From: Microbacteriaceae bacterium
GTDB lineage: Bacteria > Actinomycetota > Actinomycetes > Actinomycetales > Microbacteriaceae
Length of the DNA: 64,000 nucleotides
Direction: 5' to 3'
Assembly (NCBI GenBank): GCA_004297935.1
Contig: SCRE01000020.1
Span: 186,001-250,000, forward strand
A program made the position numbers and the translations under genes. This document shows positions 33,956 to 42,448 of this stretch, in pieces. The notes under the pieces were generated by a model, which saw only the letters and a program-made list of their open reading frames with translations, was not told where the DNA came from and did no database searches. Position 1 is the first letter of the stretch, and each line of letters begins with the position of its first letter.

Positions 33956-34249
33956 TCACGATCCGAGCTCGCGGTAGTGCGCCGCGCGCCAGGACAGGAG
34001 CACACCACCCAGCACCGCGGACACATCCGATCCAACGAACACACCTAATACACTCTGGTCCCGTATCAGTGCCGCGCCAGGATGGGCCAGTTCATTCATG
34101 ACCAACGACACCGGAAACTTCACTCCGCCCGTCATCGCGAGAGATACCAAATCCCACACCGTGACCAGACCCGAGCCTCTCCCCGGTGTCAGAAGTTCGT
34201 AGCGACGCCTCCTGTCGCCCGTCGCGTTATTTGACGATGGCGGCGTCAT
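33956..34249 (-). CDS. Hypothetical 97-residue protein
   Basis: Starts MTPPSSNNATGDRRRRYELL and contains moderately hydrophobic segments (GLVTVWDLVSLAMTGGV, VLGVFVGSDVSAVLGGVLLS). No known domain. The start codon lies inside probable transposon end sequence (GTCGCGTTATTTGACG near 34220), so it may not be a real gene. Confidence 0.3.
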   Translation of the reverse strand: MTPPSSNNATGDRRRRYELLTPGRGSGLVTVWDLVSLAMTGGVKFPVSLVMNELAHPGAALIRDQSVLGVFVGSDVSAVLGGVLLSWRAAHYRELGS

Positions 34250-34278
34250 CTTCGGTGACGATGGTCGAGGATGAAAAT

Positions 34279-34304
34279 GCCCCGCCGGTGGATTCCGGCG
34301 GGGC
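34279..34304 (-). terminator. Rho-independent-type terminator after the ATPase gene
   Basis: GCCCCGCCGG, loop TGGATT, CCGGCGGGGC; followed on the minus strand by ATTTTC and on the plus strand by TTT. It stands 45 bases past the end of the minus-strand ATPase gene. Confidence 0.7.
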
Positions 34305-34349
34305 TTTGATCGTTATGGTGATGTGGTTGTCGTCATTCGTGACGGCAGG

Positions 34350-35162
34350 CTATTCGCTGTTTTCCGTGATCGCCGATTGCGCCGCGGCCAGGTCAACGAT
34401 CGTCTTGTCGGCGGCGTAGGTCGCGATCAGCGCGGCGATCGCGAGGTTGTTCACGGCGCGCGGGTAACCGCGGGAACCCTGATGGATGGCGTGGATCGCG
34501 TCGTCGGAGAACAGCGGGTCGGACCGGCCGGCGAACTTGAGGTGTTGCCGGATGTAATCGGTCGTGTCGGCCGCCCCCATCCCGGTGATCGTGTAGCGGG
34601 TGGCGATGCGTTGGTCCAGGACCGCGAGGACGGCGAACTTGAGTCGGCGGCGCAGCGTCGGTTGCCCGATCAGGAGCATCGCGAAGTGCGAGCCCGTGTC
34701 CATATCGACGTTCGTGAGCATGCGGAGTGCTTCGAGGTCAGTGTTGGTCAACAAGTGCGCTTCATCGATGACGACGACGGGCAGGCGCCCGCGTTCGTCG
34801 AGTTCCCCGGCCAGAAGTGCCGCGGTCTGGGAGGAGAGCACTCCGGAGTAGAACGACGGGCTGCCGCCGAGCGCGGTGACGATCTGAGTGTGGATGCCGC
34901 GCATCGTGATCGTCGGGTCCGGGATGTAGATGATCTGGTGCCTGGAGGGCTCCAGGTGGGCCAGGGCGGCGCGCACCGCGACGGTTTTGCCGGCGCCGAC
35001 TTCCCTGCTGATCACGCCGAGTTGGCGTTGACTGACACACCAGCCGATCCGGGCGATCGCTTCCCGGTGCGAGGAGTGGGGATGCAACGCCTGCGGTGGG
35101 ATGTTCCGACTGAAGGGTATGCGGGTGAATCCATAGTGCGATTGCAACGTGTCCAGACTCAT
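34350..35162 (-). CDS. ExeA/TniB-type AAA ATPase of a transposon
   Basis: 270 residues. PFSRNIPPQALHPHSSHREA at the start, Walker A region VISREVGAGKTVAVRAA, Walker B LPVVVIDEAHLL, sensor LLIGQPTLRRRL and the late GSRGYPRAVNNLAIAAL are those of the ATPase partner of Mu-like DDE transposases. The Walker A motif lacks its first Gly (Arg instead), from one GGG-to-AGG type change, which could weaken ATP binding. ATG 35162 overlaps the transposase stop. Confidence 0.8.
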   Translation of the reverse strand: MSLDTLQSHYGFTRIPFSRNIPPQALHPHSSHREAIARIGWCVSQRQLGVISREVGAGKTVAVRAALAHLEPSRHQIIYIPDPTITMRGIHTQIVTALGGSPSFYSGVLSSQTAALLAGELDERGRLPVVVIDEAHLLTNTDLEALRMLTNVDMDTGSHFAMLLIGQPTLRRRLKFAVLAVLDQRIATRYTITGMGAADTTDYIRQHLKFAGRSDPLFSDDAIHAIHQGSRGYPRAVNNLAIAALIATYAADKTIVDLAAAQSAITENSE

Positions 35163-35826
35163 CGGGTGCCCTCCGAAATGCTCGGCACGAACACGACGGG
35201 ACGGGCCCCGGCCTGGGCTTTGTGGAAGCTGATCGGCTCGCCCGCCATGGTGTCCTTGTGACGTGTTTCGACCAGACGCAGGTAATCGATCCCGGACGCG
35301 GCATTCTTCGCTCCGGTGTCGGTGCTGTCGGCAGTGGCGGACGCAGCTTTCCTATGCACGTGCCGGCGAATCTCGGTCAACACCGCGATCCCGGCTGGAC
35401 GCCGTTGCCGGCTGAGACGGTGATCAGCCCGGTCAGGTCGAAGGGGTCATAAACGAGTTCCACTTTCTTGCCGATCAGGAGCGGGTCGACTTGGTAAGTG
35501 TTGGACTGCAACGACACCGTCGCCGACTTCGTCACCGTGCGGATCGTCGACCACCGGAACGCCTCGGCGATCTCCTCGCGTGTTTTCCGTTCTGGACGGC
35601 GGGTGACCCAGCCCGCATCCCACCGGGCAAGCGGGCTCTGCCCAGTCGTGGAGTGGACGGTGTGGGGGTAAACCATTTCCACCCACGAGCTGAACAGCCC
35701 GTTCAGCTCCTCCAGGGTGGTGACGATGCCGCCGACCCCGTCGTCCATGACACCGGTCTGAGTGTCGACGACGGTGATTTCGGTGAGGAATTGGGAGCTG
35801 ACGGTGTTGGTAGGGTCGGCCACACG
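35159..35826 (-). pseudogene. Mu-type DDE transposase, C-terminal part with frameshift
   Basis: Two frames together give the C-terminal half: SQFLTEITVVDTQTGVMDDG, LNGLFSSWVEMVYPHTVHST, ATVSLQSNTYQVDPLLIGKK, VELVYDPFDLTGLITVSAGN, then after a frameshift near 35395 LTEIRRHVHRKAA and GIDYLRLVETRHKDTMAGEP. The N-terminal half is absent because a group II intron adjoins at 35826. Partner of the ExeA-type ATPase downstream. Confidence 0.75.
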
Positions 35827-35871
35827 GCGAGGTGCCCCGGTATGGGGTCCTTTTCCGTGTGGCCTCCCACC

Positions 35872-35905
35872 GAACCGGACATGCCAGTTTCCCGGCATCC
35901 GGCTC
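35872..35905 (-). ncRNA. Group II intron domain V
   Basis: Exactly 34 bases: GAGCCGGATGCCGG, GAAA tetraloop, CTGGCATGTCCGGTTC. The AGC catalytic triad, the two-base bulge and the tetraloop are all in place. Confidence 0.82.
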
Positions 35906-35942
35906 TCCAGTGATGTTGACGTGAATGCTGCTTTCCGGTGTG

Positions 35943-36029
35943 TTACCGATGTGTCAGGTCGTAGCAGCGGTCGCAGACGACGAGTGTTTTACGTCGCATT
36001 GCGAGCATTGCTTTCCTTCCGCGTCTGAG
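35943..36029 (-). pseudogene. Group II intron-encoded protein, C-terminal tail
   Basis: LRRGRKAMLAMRRKTLVVCD and RCYDLTHR before TAA: the end of the HNH endonuclease domain found in bacterial reverse transcriptase/maturases. Nothing upstream remains. Confidence 0.7.
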
Positions 36030-36100
36030 TTCGCTAACCAATTCCCGGATTTTATTAACCTCTTTTGGTCTGGTTCGATTATCGAATCAGTCAAGGAGAA

Positions 36101-36469
36101 ATGAGCATGACAAGCAACCAGGTTCCATCCTCGCAGCAGGGTGACCCGAGACCGGCCAGGAAGCGGCGTAAGCCGCTGTCGCCGTCGCAGAAGTACGAGG
36201 TGTTCACCGCGACGCTGACCTCCTCGGCGACACAGCGTGAGCTGGTGGAGAAGTACCGGATGGACCGGACCACGATCCGCGCGATCTGCGCCACGGCGAA
36301 GCAGGGCGCGCTGGACGCGTTGACGGCCGCGGTGCCAGGCCGGCGCGGCCGCACGGCTGAGGGGGTCGAACTGATCGAGGCGAAGGCCGAGATCGACCGG
36401 TTGAAACTGACTGTGGTCGAGCAGGCGATGCAACTGCACCTGTCAGAGGGAAAAGACGGTTGGGACTGA
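36101..36469 (+). CDS. IS3-family transposase OrfA
   Basis: 122 residues. HTH region SPSQKYEVFTATLTSSATQR, ELVEKYRMDRTTIRAICATA; the C-terminal helix EAKAEIDRLKLTVVEQAMQL is a leucine-zipper type coiled coil. AAGGAG lies directly before; ATG 36101 or 36107 may be used. Overlaps OrfB by ten bases in a different frame, allowing frameshift fusion or coupled start. Confidence 0.85.
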   Translation: MSMTSNQVPSSQQGDPRPARKRRKPLSPSQKYEVFTATLTSSATQRELVEKYRMDRTTIRAICATAKQGALDALTAAVPGRRGRTAEGVELIEAKAEIDRLKLTVVEQAMQLHLSEGKDGWD

Positions 36470-37581
36470 CTGCTGGCCCGGTCCCGGCCCGCGTGCCCGG
36501 GCCGGCGAAAGAAGGCCTGATCGCCCTGGTCGGCGAGGCGACCGCTGCCGGGTTCAGTCTGCGTCAGGCGTGCCGGATGCTCGGGATCGATCATGCCCGC
36601 CTGCATGGCTGGAAGACGCGTCTGGCCGCTGGCCAGCTACTCGAGGATCAACCCTCGGGCCCGGTCGTCGGCGAGGCGGTCCATGCCCTCCTGGACTGGG
36701 AGAAGGACGCCGTCGCCGACGTGGCGAAACACTGGGCGCAGATCGATCTCTCACACCGCAAACTCGCTCATCGCGGCTCGCGGCTGGGCCGAGTGTTCGT
36801 GTCCGAGTCCTCTGTCCTGCGTGTGCTGATCGAGCGTGGCATGCACCTGCCGGGCCTGCCGCAGATCCGCGAGCCGCGGAAGAAGCAGCCATTCCCGGAC
36901 TGGGTCGAACCGGTCCCTGGGCAGATTTATGTGTACGACTTCACACACTTCACCAAGCTGCGAGGCTGGGCGGCGATCGCGGTCGTGGACGTGATCTCCA
37001 AGTATTGGCTGGCCACCGTGTTCAGCCCGGAGGAGACCTCCACCCAGGTCGAGACCGCGTTCATCGAGGCTCTGACCGCCGACGGGAAGGAGTGGCTGTT
37101 GGAAGACGCCGTGTTCACCGAACAGCTCGCGGCCGGGCAGATCCCGGACAACGACGACCGTGTCCCCGTCCTGTTGGCCGTCTCCGACAACGGGCCGCAG
37201 ATGACCTCGACGCACACGGCACAATTCATGGCCATCGCCCGCATCGCCCAGCATTTCGGCCGGCCCGGGACCCCGAACGACCAGGCCTGGATCGAGTCGT
37301 TCTTCGGACATTTGAAAGGCGAACATCCCTACCTGGACATCATCACCGACCCGCAGGTCATGACCCGCGAACTCGACGCCAGACGCGAGCACTACAACAC
37401 GGTCCGACTGCACGAGTCCATCGGCTACGTCACCCCCGACGACGAACACCACGGCCGCGGACAAGCCATCCGCGACGCCCGAGAGAAAGGACTCAAAAAG
37501 GCACGCGTCAACCGGATTGCACAACGACGAAAACTACGACACACTACACACAGAAACACGCCAGCCAATGAGGTTAATTGA
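36460..37581 (+). CDS. IS3-family transposase OrfB (DDE integrase core)
   Basis: 373 residues from a TTG. HTH_21-like start (AAGFSLRQACRMLGIDHARL), rve catalytic core with VYDFTHFTKLRGWAAIAVVD (first Asp), LLAVSDNGPQMTS (second Asp) and NDQAWIESFFGHLKGEHPYL (Glu at 35-residue spacing), and the typical HYNTVRLHESIGYVTPDDEH end. No damage visible, so the element may be active. Confidence 0.9.
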   Translation: MGLTAGPVPARVPGPAKEGLIALVGEATAAGFSLRQACRMLGIDHARLHGWKTRLAAGQLLEDQPSGPVVGEAVHALLDWEKDAVADVAKHWAQIDLSHRKLAHRGSRLGRVFVSESSVLRVLIERGMHLPGLPQIREPRKKQPFPDWVEPVPGQIYVYDFTHFTKLRGWAAIAVVDVISKYWLATVFSPEETSTQVETAFIEALTADGKEWLLEDAVFTEQLAAGQIPDNDDRVPVLLAVSDNGPQMTSTHTAQFMAIARIAQHFGRPGTPNDQAWIESFFGHLKGEHPYLDIITDPQVMTRELDARREHYNTVRLHESIGYVTPDDEHHGRGQAIRDAREKGLKKARVNRIAQRRKLRHTTHRNTPANEVN

Positions 37582-37598
37582 AACACCCGATTGGTTAG

Positions 37599-38216
37599 TT
37601 ATTTCAGAAGCGCCGCGGGGTCGAGTAGTTTCACGATGAGGTGCACCACGTGCCGGGGCGTGAAGAACTCGCCCGCCTTCTTACCGGAGGCGTCCGCGAA
37701 CTCGCGCAGCAGGTATTCGTAGGCGCTGCCGAGCATGTCGCCGCTGACGGAATCCGCGTCGAGCCGCAGCTTGTCGAATGCGCGCAGCAGTGCGACGAGT
37801 GATGTTTCGGGCAGCCGTTCGGTGTTGGCCCAGTTGACGTCGCCGAAGACGCCGTCGAGCAAGCCGGGGTTCGCCTCCTGCACCGACAGCAGCGTGCTGG
37901 CGAGCTTGTCACCGACGTTCTCGACGGTGTTGTAGACGTCGCGCCAATGGCAGCCGTCTGGGATGGCGAACACGTGAAAATCGGCTTCGATCTCGGGGTC
38001 GACTTCGCCGGTGAGCTCATCGCCGAACTCGGCGACCGCCTGTGCGTGGTTGAAGTCCCAGGTGTCGCTGATCCACTTGAAGAACAGTGCGGGGAACACG
38101 TAGCTTTTGAAGTCGGCCGGGTCGACGGGGCCGCGCAGGGCGTTGGCGGCATCCCAGAGGGTTGATTCCAGCTGACGTTGGCTGAGGTGAACGGAATCGC
38201 CTGGAACCAGTGTCAT
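37599..38216 (-). pseudogene. hsdM: hsdM, type I restriction methyltransferase, N-terminal fragment
   Basis: 205 residues of the N-terminal helical domain and the start of the MTase: LSQRQLESTLWDAANALRGP, FKSYVFPALFFKWISDTWDF, YLLREFADASGKKAGEFFTP and RHVVHLIVKLLDP (motif X region). The SAM and NPPY motifs would follow but the gene breaks at the IS3 end, where a TAA is read immediately. A remnant of a type I restriction system. Confidence 0.85.
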
Positions 38217-38321
38217 GTCGGGTGAACTCCTCGGGCAGATTGCGCGCCGCCGTCTACGGCGCTGTCGGTCTCTACTCTGGCATGTGAGTTGCTGACGGTG
38301 ACGGCCGTTGTGTCGGTTACG

Positions 38322-39101
38322 TCAGCGGGAGGAAATGTTGTGGAATTCTAATGCCTTCATGTACGGCGGGTAGTTGCTCTCAAACGGTCGACCGGCATCC
38401 GCTGTCACCCGTTCATCGGTCAGGCCCGCATCGCGTCGGCGCATCCAGTATGCCCAGCACAAACCCTGCCCGGCGCCGATGCGCCCGTGCTTGGTTTGGA
38501 ACCGGATGCCCGCCGGCTGTGTCCCGTTGTCCAGGGTGACCTTCTCCCGCAGCCAGGTCGCGATCCGGGTCGTCAGCAGACGGTTTGCCGAAGTGACCTC
38601 GGACAGGGTCAGCCCAAGCGGTACGCCAAGCATTTCCAGGTCGGTTTTCAGCGCCGTGGACAGTGCGTGCAAGGTGTCGCTGTGCGTGATGTCAACCCAC
38701 GACCCGTGCTCGAACGTCAGCCGGTATATGCGCCGGCCTTGCCGCCAGACGGTGGGCACCCACGACGGTGCCATGCTCGAGTTGCGCAGCCACTCTTCTT
38801 CGATCGACTCCGTCAGCTCCTGAACCGGGATGCCCAGAAATGCTGCCGTCTTCGCCAGGGTCTTACGGTGCTCGGCGACGTCTTGCCGGGCCCAGGACAG
38901 CGCCTCGATGAACGCGGCCGCTTCATCCTCCGCCGCGTAGATGGTGCGCCCTGGCGCGTCAAATCGTGACCAGCCGGCCGGGTCCGTGTCAGGCTGTCGC
39001 CTTGGCGGGTCCAGCGGCCCATAGGACGCGCGTGCAACCCGGTAGGCCACGACAGGGCCCTCCACCAGCGACAGGCCCGTGACGGTGCACTGCCGCCTCA
39101 C
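38322..39101 (-). CDS. RES-domain toxin (NAD+ phosphorylase type)
   Basis: 259 residues. RES residues are visible as the Arg in VAYRVARASYG, the Glu region in GRTIYAAEDEAAAFIEALSW and the Ser in the GIRFQTKHG area. RES toxins (MbcT type) degrade NAD+. This one is longer than many. GTG 39101 overlaps the antitoxin stop. The antitoxin comes first, as in known RES-Xre pairs. Confidence 0.75.
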   Translation of the reverse strand: MRRQCTVTGLSLVEGPVVAYRVARASYGPLDPPRRQPDTDPAGWSRFDAPGRTIYAAEDEAAAFIEALSWARQDVAEHRKTLAKTAAFLGIPVQELTESIEEEWLRNSSMAPSWVPTVWRQGRRIYRLTFEHGSWVDITHSDTLHALSTALKTDLEMLGVPLGLTLSEVTSANRLLTTRIATWLREKVTLDNGTQPAGIRFQTKHGRIGAGQGLCWAYWMRRRDAGLTDERVTADAGRPFESNYPPYMKALEFHNISSR

Positions 39102-39481
39102 CCCGCGAATCCGTCGTCGATCATCGCCGCCGTAGCCGCGGCCGCCTGCTTGAATCGGCCCTCACGGATCGCATCGACGGGGGTGTCCTGATCCAGCCAC
39201 GGATTCGAGCCGATAAACCACATCCGGGCCACCTGCTCGCCCTCGGCCTCGGCAATGGCCAGCCACTGCGTGTACGCGAACTGCAACCGTTGCACCGATG
39301 CCGGCTTCGGGACCGGACCATTTTGTTGCGCCCACTTGTAGCTGATCTTGGGATCCTTACTCCCCGCCAACGCACCGACAAGTGTGGCGCCCAAGGCCGC
39401 GTTCAACCGCCGGGTGATCTCACGAATATCCATCCGCGCCGTCCGTCCGAACGCTGACCCCGTCACCGCTGCAATACTCAT
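39098..39481 (-). CDS. Xre/MbcA/ParS-type antitoxin of the RES toxin
   Basis: 127 residues. The first half, MDIREITRRLNAALGATLVG and DPKISYKWAQQNG, is an HTH-like part; the second half has WFIGSNPWLDQDTPVDAIRE, the DUF2384 motif (N-P-x-L-D-x-x-x-P) that blocks the toxin. GAGGAG lies upstream of ATG 39481. Confidence 0.82.
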   Translation of the reverse strand: MSIAAVTGSAFGRTARMDIREITRRLNAALGATLVGALAGSKDPKISYKWAQQNGPVPKPASVQRLQFAYTQWLAIAEAEGEQVARMWFIGSNPWLDQDTPVDAIREGRFKQAAAATAAMIDDGFAG

Positions 39482-39748
39482 AACCGCTCCTCACACTGTG
39501 CACCTTCATACTACGGCGCAAAACTCGAAAAGCTAATAATAATCCTCTAACTTTCTACTATCTGCGCGGCCGTTTAACCCACCGACCTCACTCCCTCGGC
39601 GGCCTGGTCGGCCCACTCCCCCGTCGATTCCGGTCCCATCCCAGGAAGATATGTCGTGCCGCAGCGACTGAGTCCCGGCCAAACGTCGATGTGGTCAGCT
39701 GTGCCCCGGGGCGGCCTTGGCATCCAGAACAGCACAACACGAATGGTG
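39482..39748. other. Intergenic, nothing recognised
   Basis: AT-richer patch (39520-39560) upstream of the antitoxin probably holds its promoter; I see no defined boxes or genes. Confidence 0.3.
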
Positions 39749-40051
39749 TCAGCTGCTGCGGCGTTCTCGAATCAACCGTGCGGCAGTGAGTTTGGTCCTG
39801 CGCCTTGCAGCGGTGATCCCTTGGAGCAGCTCACCCGCTGGCACGTTCAACGCCGCGACAATGGTCAATACCGCCACCAGAGTGGGGTTGGCGGTCATGC
39901 CGCGTTCAAGTTTCGCCCATGCCGACGCATCCATATCGGCCCGCAGTGCGGCCTCAGACTGGGAGATGCCCGCTTTCTCTCGCGCGGCACGCACCGCCGC
40001 ACCGAACTGTGCCCCAACCGTTGGCCGCGAATCCGCGCCGGCGTCACTCAT
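39749..40051 (-). CDS. XRE-family HTH regulator
   Basis: 100 residues. A full HTH_3 fold: FGAAVRAAREKAGISQSEAA, LRADMDASAWAKLERGMTAN, PTLVAVLTIVAALNVPAGEL. It stands alone between the RES/Xre pair and the HNH gene, so it could be a regulator left from a mobile element. Confidence 0.82.
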   Translation of the reverse strand: MSDAGADSRPTVGAQFGAAVRAAREKAGISQSEAALRADMDASAWAKLERGMTANPTLVAVLTIVAALNVPAGELLQGITAARRRTKLTAARLIRERRSS

Positions 40052-40559
40052 CCGGCCAGCCCATGATCCCGCCCGAATGCCGGTTCCCCACTCCCGGGCG
40101 CCTCGTCGACCAATGCACTACCGGCGGATGCCGTCCACGCCTGCGGCAAGCGGGCGAACACGTTGCGGCACCGGCCCATTGATTTCACCATGCGCCCCCC
40201 CGATTGCGCACAAGCCTACCGATCACTTCGGCCTATTCGCGCTTCCTGCTCGACGTCAATGAACAGCCGATGCCCACGCCCACACTTTATGGACGGCACC
40301 AGACTGCACCGTCAACCGCAGCTTCACGGCACGGTCGGTCCACGCGATAGAGTGTCGCCTATTGCATTTGATGCAACACTTCACCATCCTCGGCGCGGCC
40401 GACCTGGTCCGCAGCACCCATCCCCACCGCGACCACCTTTCACAAGGGCGACTGTCCAAATCTTGCGAATCGGGTGGAGGGGACTGTTCGCTCCGACTGA
40501 TGCCGTCGCGGTGGGCGTCCGGCTTGCGGGCGCACCTGCAGTCTCTCCCAGCGTCGCCT
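40052..40559. other. 508 bases without a recognised gene
   Basis: Overlapping open frames on both strands have no recognisable motifs or ribosome sites. No repeat or hairpin stands out. Confidence 0.3.
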
Positions 40560-41207
40560 TCACGCGGTGAGTGCAGTGTACAGACGGGACCATTTCCGAT
40601 GGTAGGCGGGACGTGCTATTCCGGCACCGGCCGCGATGAGGGCCGGGTAAGAGGACACGAGTCCGTTCCACGTCGAGGTCTGATGCGTCTTCTCGATGGG
40701 ACTCAGATCGGTGACTAACGAGTCCGACTTGCGAGTGTTGCACGCGGCGTGAAGCGTGGTTAGGTTCTCGAGCACATTCGGGCCGCCGAGACTATGCGGG
40801 TAGACGTGGTCAGCTTCGGGTGCCAAGGCCCAGAAGACCGGGTGGATCTTCCCCCTCGCATAGTGCGCGTCGTATGGGACCGTGTCGGGGAAGAGATCGT
40901 GGATCGCGACGAGAATGCTCCGCGGTACAGCACGCCCACCGCAATAGGTGCACCGAAACCGGTCGCGTATGAACACCTGCGCTCGAAGGGTTTCGTTCGT
41001 CAGTCGTGCGCGGGCGGGCCTTTCGCCTCCTCCCGTCGGCGTCTTGCTTGCAGAGGTTAGTCTGCCCGTCCAAACCTCGCCGGCGATCGGGTGCAACTGA
41101 GCGGCCGCGGCGATCAGGTCGCCTTCGCTAACGCTGGCCACGGTCCTTGCGAGGACGTCGGCGTACTTCTCCACATCGGCCCCGTCGAAGGCGGTGATGT
41201 CAACCAT
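40560..41207 (-). CDS. HNH endonuclease-domain protein
   Basis: 215 residues from ATG 41207 (an open frame continues to 41300). The HNH fold is at residues about 103-182: RDRFRCTYCGGRAVPRSI, EADHVYPHSLGGPNVLENL with the D-H pair, and TTLHAACNTRKSDS. The insertion between the first zinc pair and the DH motif is long (about 45 residues). Likely a nicking or restriction-type nuclease; the neighbourhood of hsdM and toxin-antitoxin genes favours a defence-island remnant. Confidence 0.75.
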   Translation of the reverse strand: MVDITAFDGADVEKYADVLARTVASVSEGDLIAAAAQLHPIAGEVWTGRLTSASKTPTGGGERPARARLTNETLRAQVFIRDRFRCTYCGGRAVPRSILVAIHDLFPDTVPYDAHYARGKIHPVFWALAPEADHVYPHSLGGPNVLENLTTLHAACNTRKSDSLVTDLSPIEKTHQTSTWNGLVSSYPALIAAGAGIARPAYHRKWSRLYTALTA

Positions 41208-41462
41208 GACCGCAAACCTAGCCGATCCAACAGGATCGAAAGCGTCGTTCGGCGTCCCGCCTGCATGCGAAGCCCAGACAGGGATGGCGTTGTGAGACAC
41301 CCGGTTCAGCGCTTTCAGAGTCGCTAACGTGATGAGCAGGCGATCGCGCGGAACCCGGTCCCGGCTATGGCCCAGGTCGTGCCGCTCTGGTGCATTGCAG
41401 CGTCGTCGCCGCGGCCATCACAGGCGAGGGTGCGGAGGTGGTGCTGACGGGCAACGGGTTCG

Positions 41463-42275
41463 CTAGCGGAGGTCCTCCGATGTGGCACCGTCGAATCCGA
41501 AAAAGGCAAGGTAGGCCGGGACCATCTCGAACAACATGTCGCTACCGTTTTGAATCATGCAGCCCCTATCGCGTGCTGCGGCCAAGAATGGGGTGATTTC
41601 AGTCTTGTTGACCACATCTGCAACGTGGGCCCCGCTGTCGACGCTGTCGAGGTCGACAGGCAGCGGGTCGCCCTCATGCGTGCCCAAGGAGGTCGCGTTC
41701 ACGATCAGGTCATACCCTCGAAGGTCTTTCGACCCAAGACCAGTCTTCACACCCGGGTAATAGATTCCAAGACGCTGTGAAAGAGCCTCTGCGGGAGCGC
41801 TGTGACGATTGAGGAGTCCGATCTCACTGACCTGAGCCCCCGCCAAAGACGCGGCGATGGCTGAACCTACTCCGCCCGTGCCAATGATCATCACGCGCTT
41901 GCCTCCGGGGTCGAATCCCTTTTTGACAATCGCGCGGACAAAGCCGGCACCGTCGAACTGGTCAGCCAACAGTGAGCCGTCTTCACGCTTCACTACGGCG
42001 TTAGTGGCACCAGCGATCGCCGCTGCGGGGCAGACTTCGTCAACAAGCTCCATAGTCGTGACCTTGTGGGGCATCGTGACGAGTGCCCCGCGGAGATTGG
42101 TCAGGGTGAACAAGGATCGGAAGAGGTCCGGATAACCTTCTCCCTTGGCCGACATCGGAACGACTGCCGCATCGAAACCGTTTTTCTCAAACCAGGGATT
42201 GCATATTGAGGGCGAAGTGAAAGTGTCCGTTGGGTAACCCAGGTGCGCTATCAGCGTAGTCCTCCCGCTGATCAT
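41463..42275 (-). CDS. Shikimate/quinate dehydrogenase-like oxidoreductase
   Basis: 270 residues, AroE/YdiB size. LVTMPHKVTTMELVDEV carries the catalytic Lys; GATNAVV and the D-G-A-G-F pattern in DQFDGAGFVRAIVKKG form the substrate site; MIIGTGGVGSAIAASLAG is the Rossmann loop; NATSLGTH and IQNGSDMLFE complete the family motifs. The substrate loop has S-P-S at ITSPSICN, as in AroE. Because it lies at the end of a sugar-catabolic cluster, a catabolic role on a cyclitol-like or shikimate-like substrate is more likely than aromatic biosynthesis (inference). Confidence 0.82.
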   Translation of the reverse strand: MISGRTTLIAHLGYPTDTFTSPSICNPWFEKNGFDAAVVPMSAKGEGYPDLFRSLFTLTNLRGALVTMPHKVTTMELVDEVCPAAAIAGATNAVVKREDGSLLADQFDGAGFVRAIVKKGFDPGGKRVMIIGTGGVGSAIAASLAGAQVSEIGLLNRHSAPAEALSQRLGIYYPGVKTGLGSKDLRGYDLIVNATSLGTHEGDPLPVDLDSVDSGAHVADVVNKTEITPFLAAARDRGCMIQNGSDMLFEMVPAYLAFFGFDGATSEDLR

Positions 42276-42448
42276 CGGAAATCCCTCTTGGTGTGGCCGA
42301 CCTCATGCCGGCCCATACACACGTCAGAAATAGGCCTCAACGCATCGTCTCCCCTCTTTGGTAGGTCTTCCTGCACGTGATTCGTAACGTTGTCGCAGGC
42401 AATTTTGTAACAAATGCCCGCATCGCTGGAGCTTGTGTTCGTTCTCAT
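42276..42448 (-). promoter_or_regulatory. Leader of the shikimate-dehydrogenase-like gene
   Basis: Contains a small dyad TTTGT-A-ACAAA (42404-42414) and scattered TTG elements. A separate promoter here is possible but not certain. Confidence 0.3.

Larger units (their letters stand above)
35827..36029 (-). mobile_element. Group II intron, 3' end only (ORF tail, domains V and VI)
   Basis: In order on the minus strand: tail of the intron-encoded protein (36029-35943), domain V (35905-35872), a following hairpin suitable for domain VI (near 35866-35828, pairing CCACACGG with CCGTGTGG), then the transposase exon. The 5' part of the intron was removed on the side where IS3 now lies. Confidence 0.75.
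36034..37598 (+). mobile_element. IS3-family insertion sequence
   Basis: 29-bp imperfect inverted repeats: left CTAACCAATTCCCGGATT (36034-36062), right in reverse complement CTAACCAATCGGGTGTTT (37570-37598), both ending in ATTAACCTC. OrfA and OrfB overlap as usual. No target duplication is seen: the left flank is group II intron, the right flank hsdM, suggesting rearrangement around the element. Confidence 0.85.
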
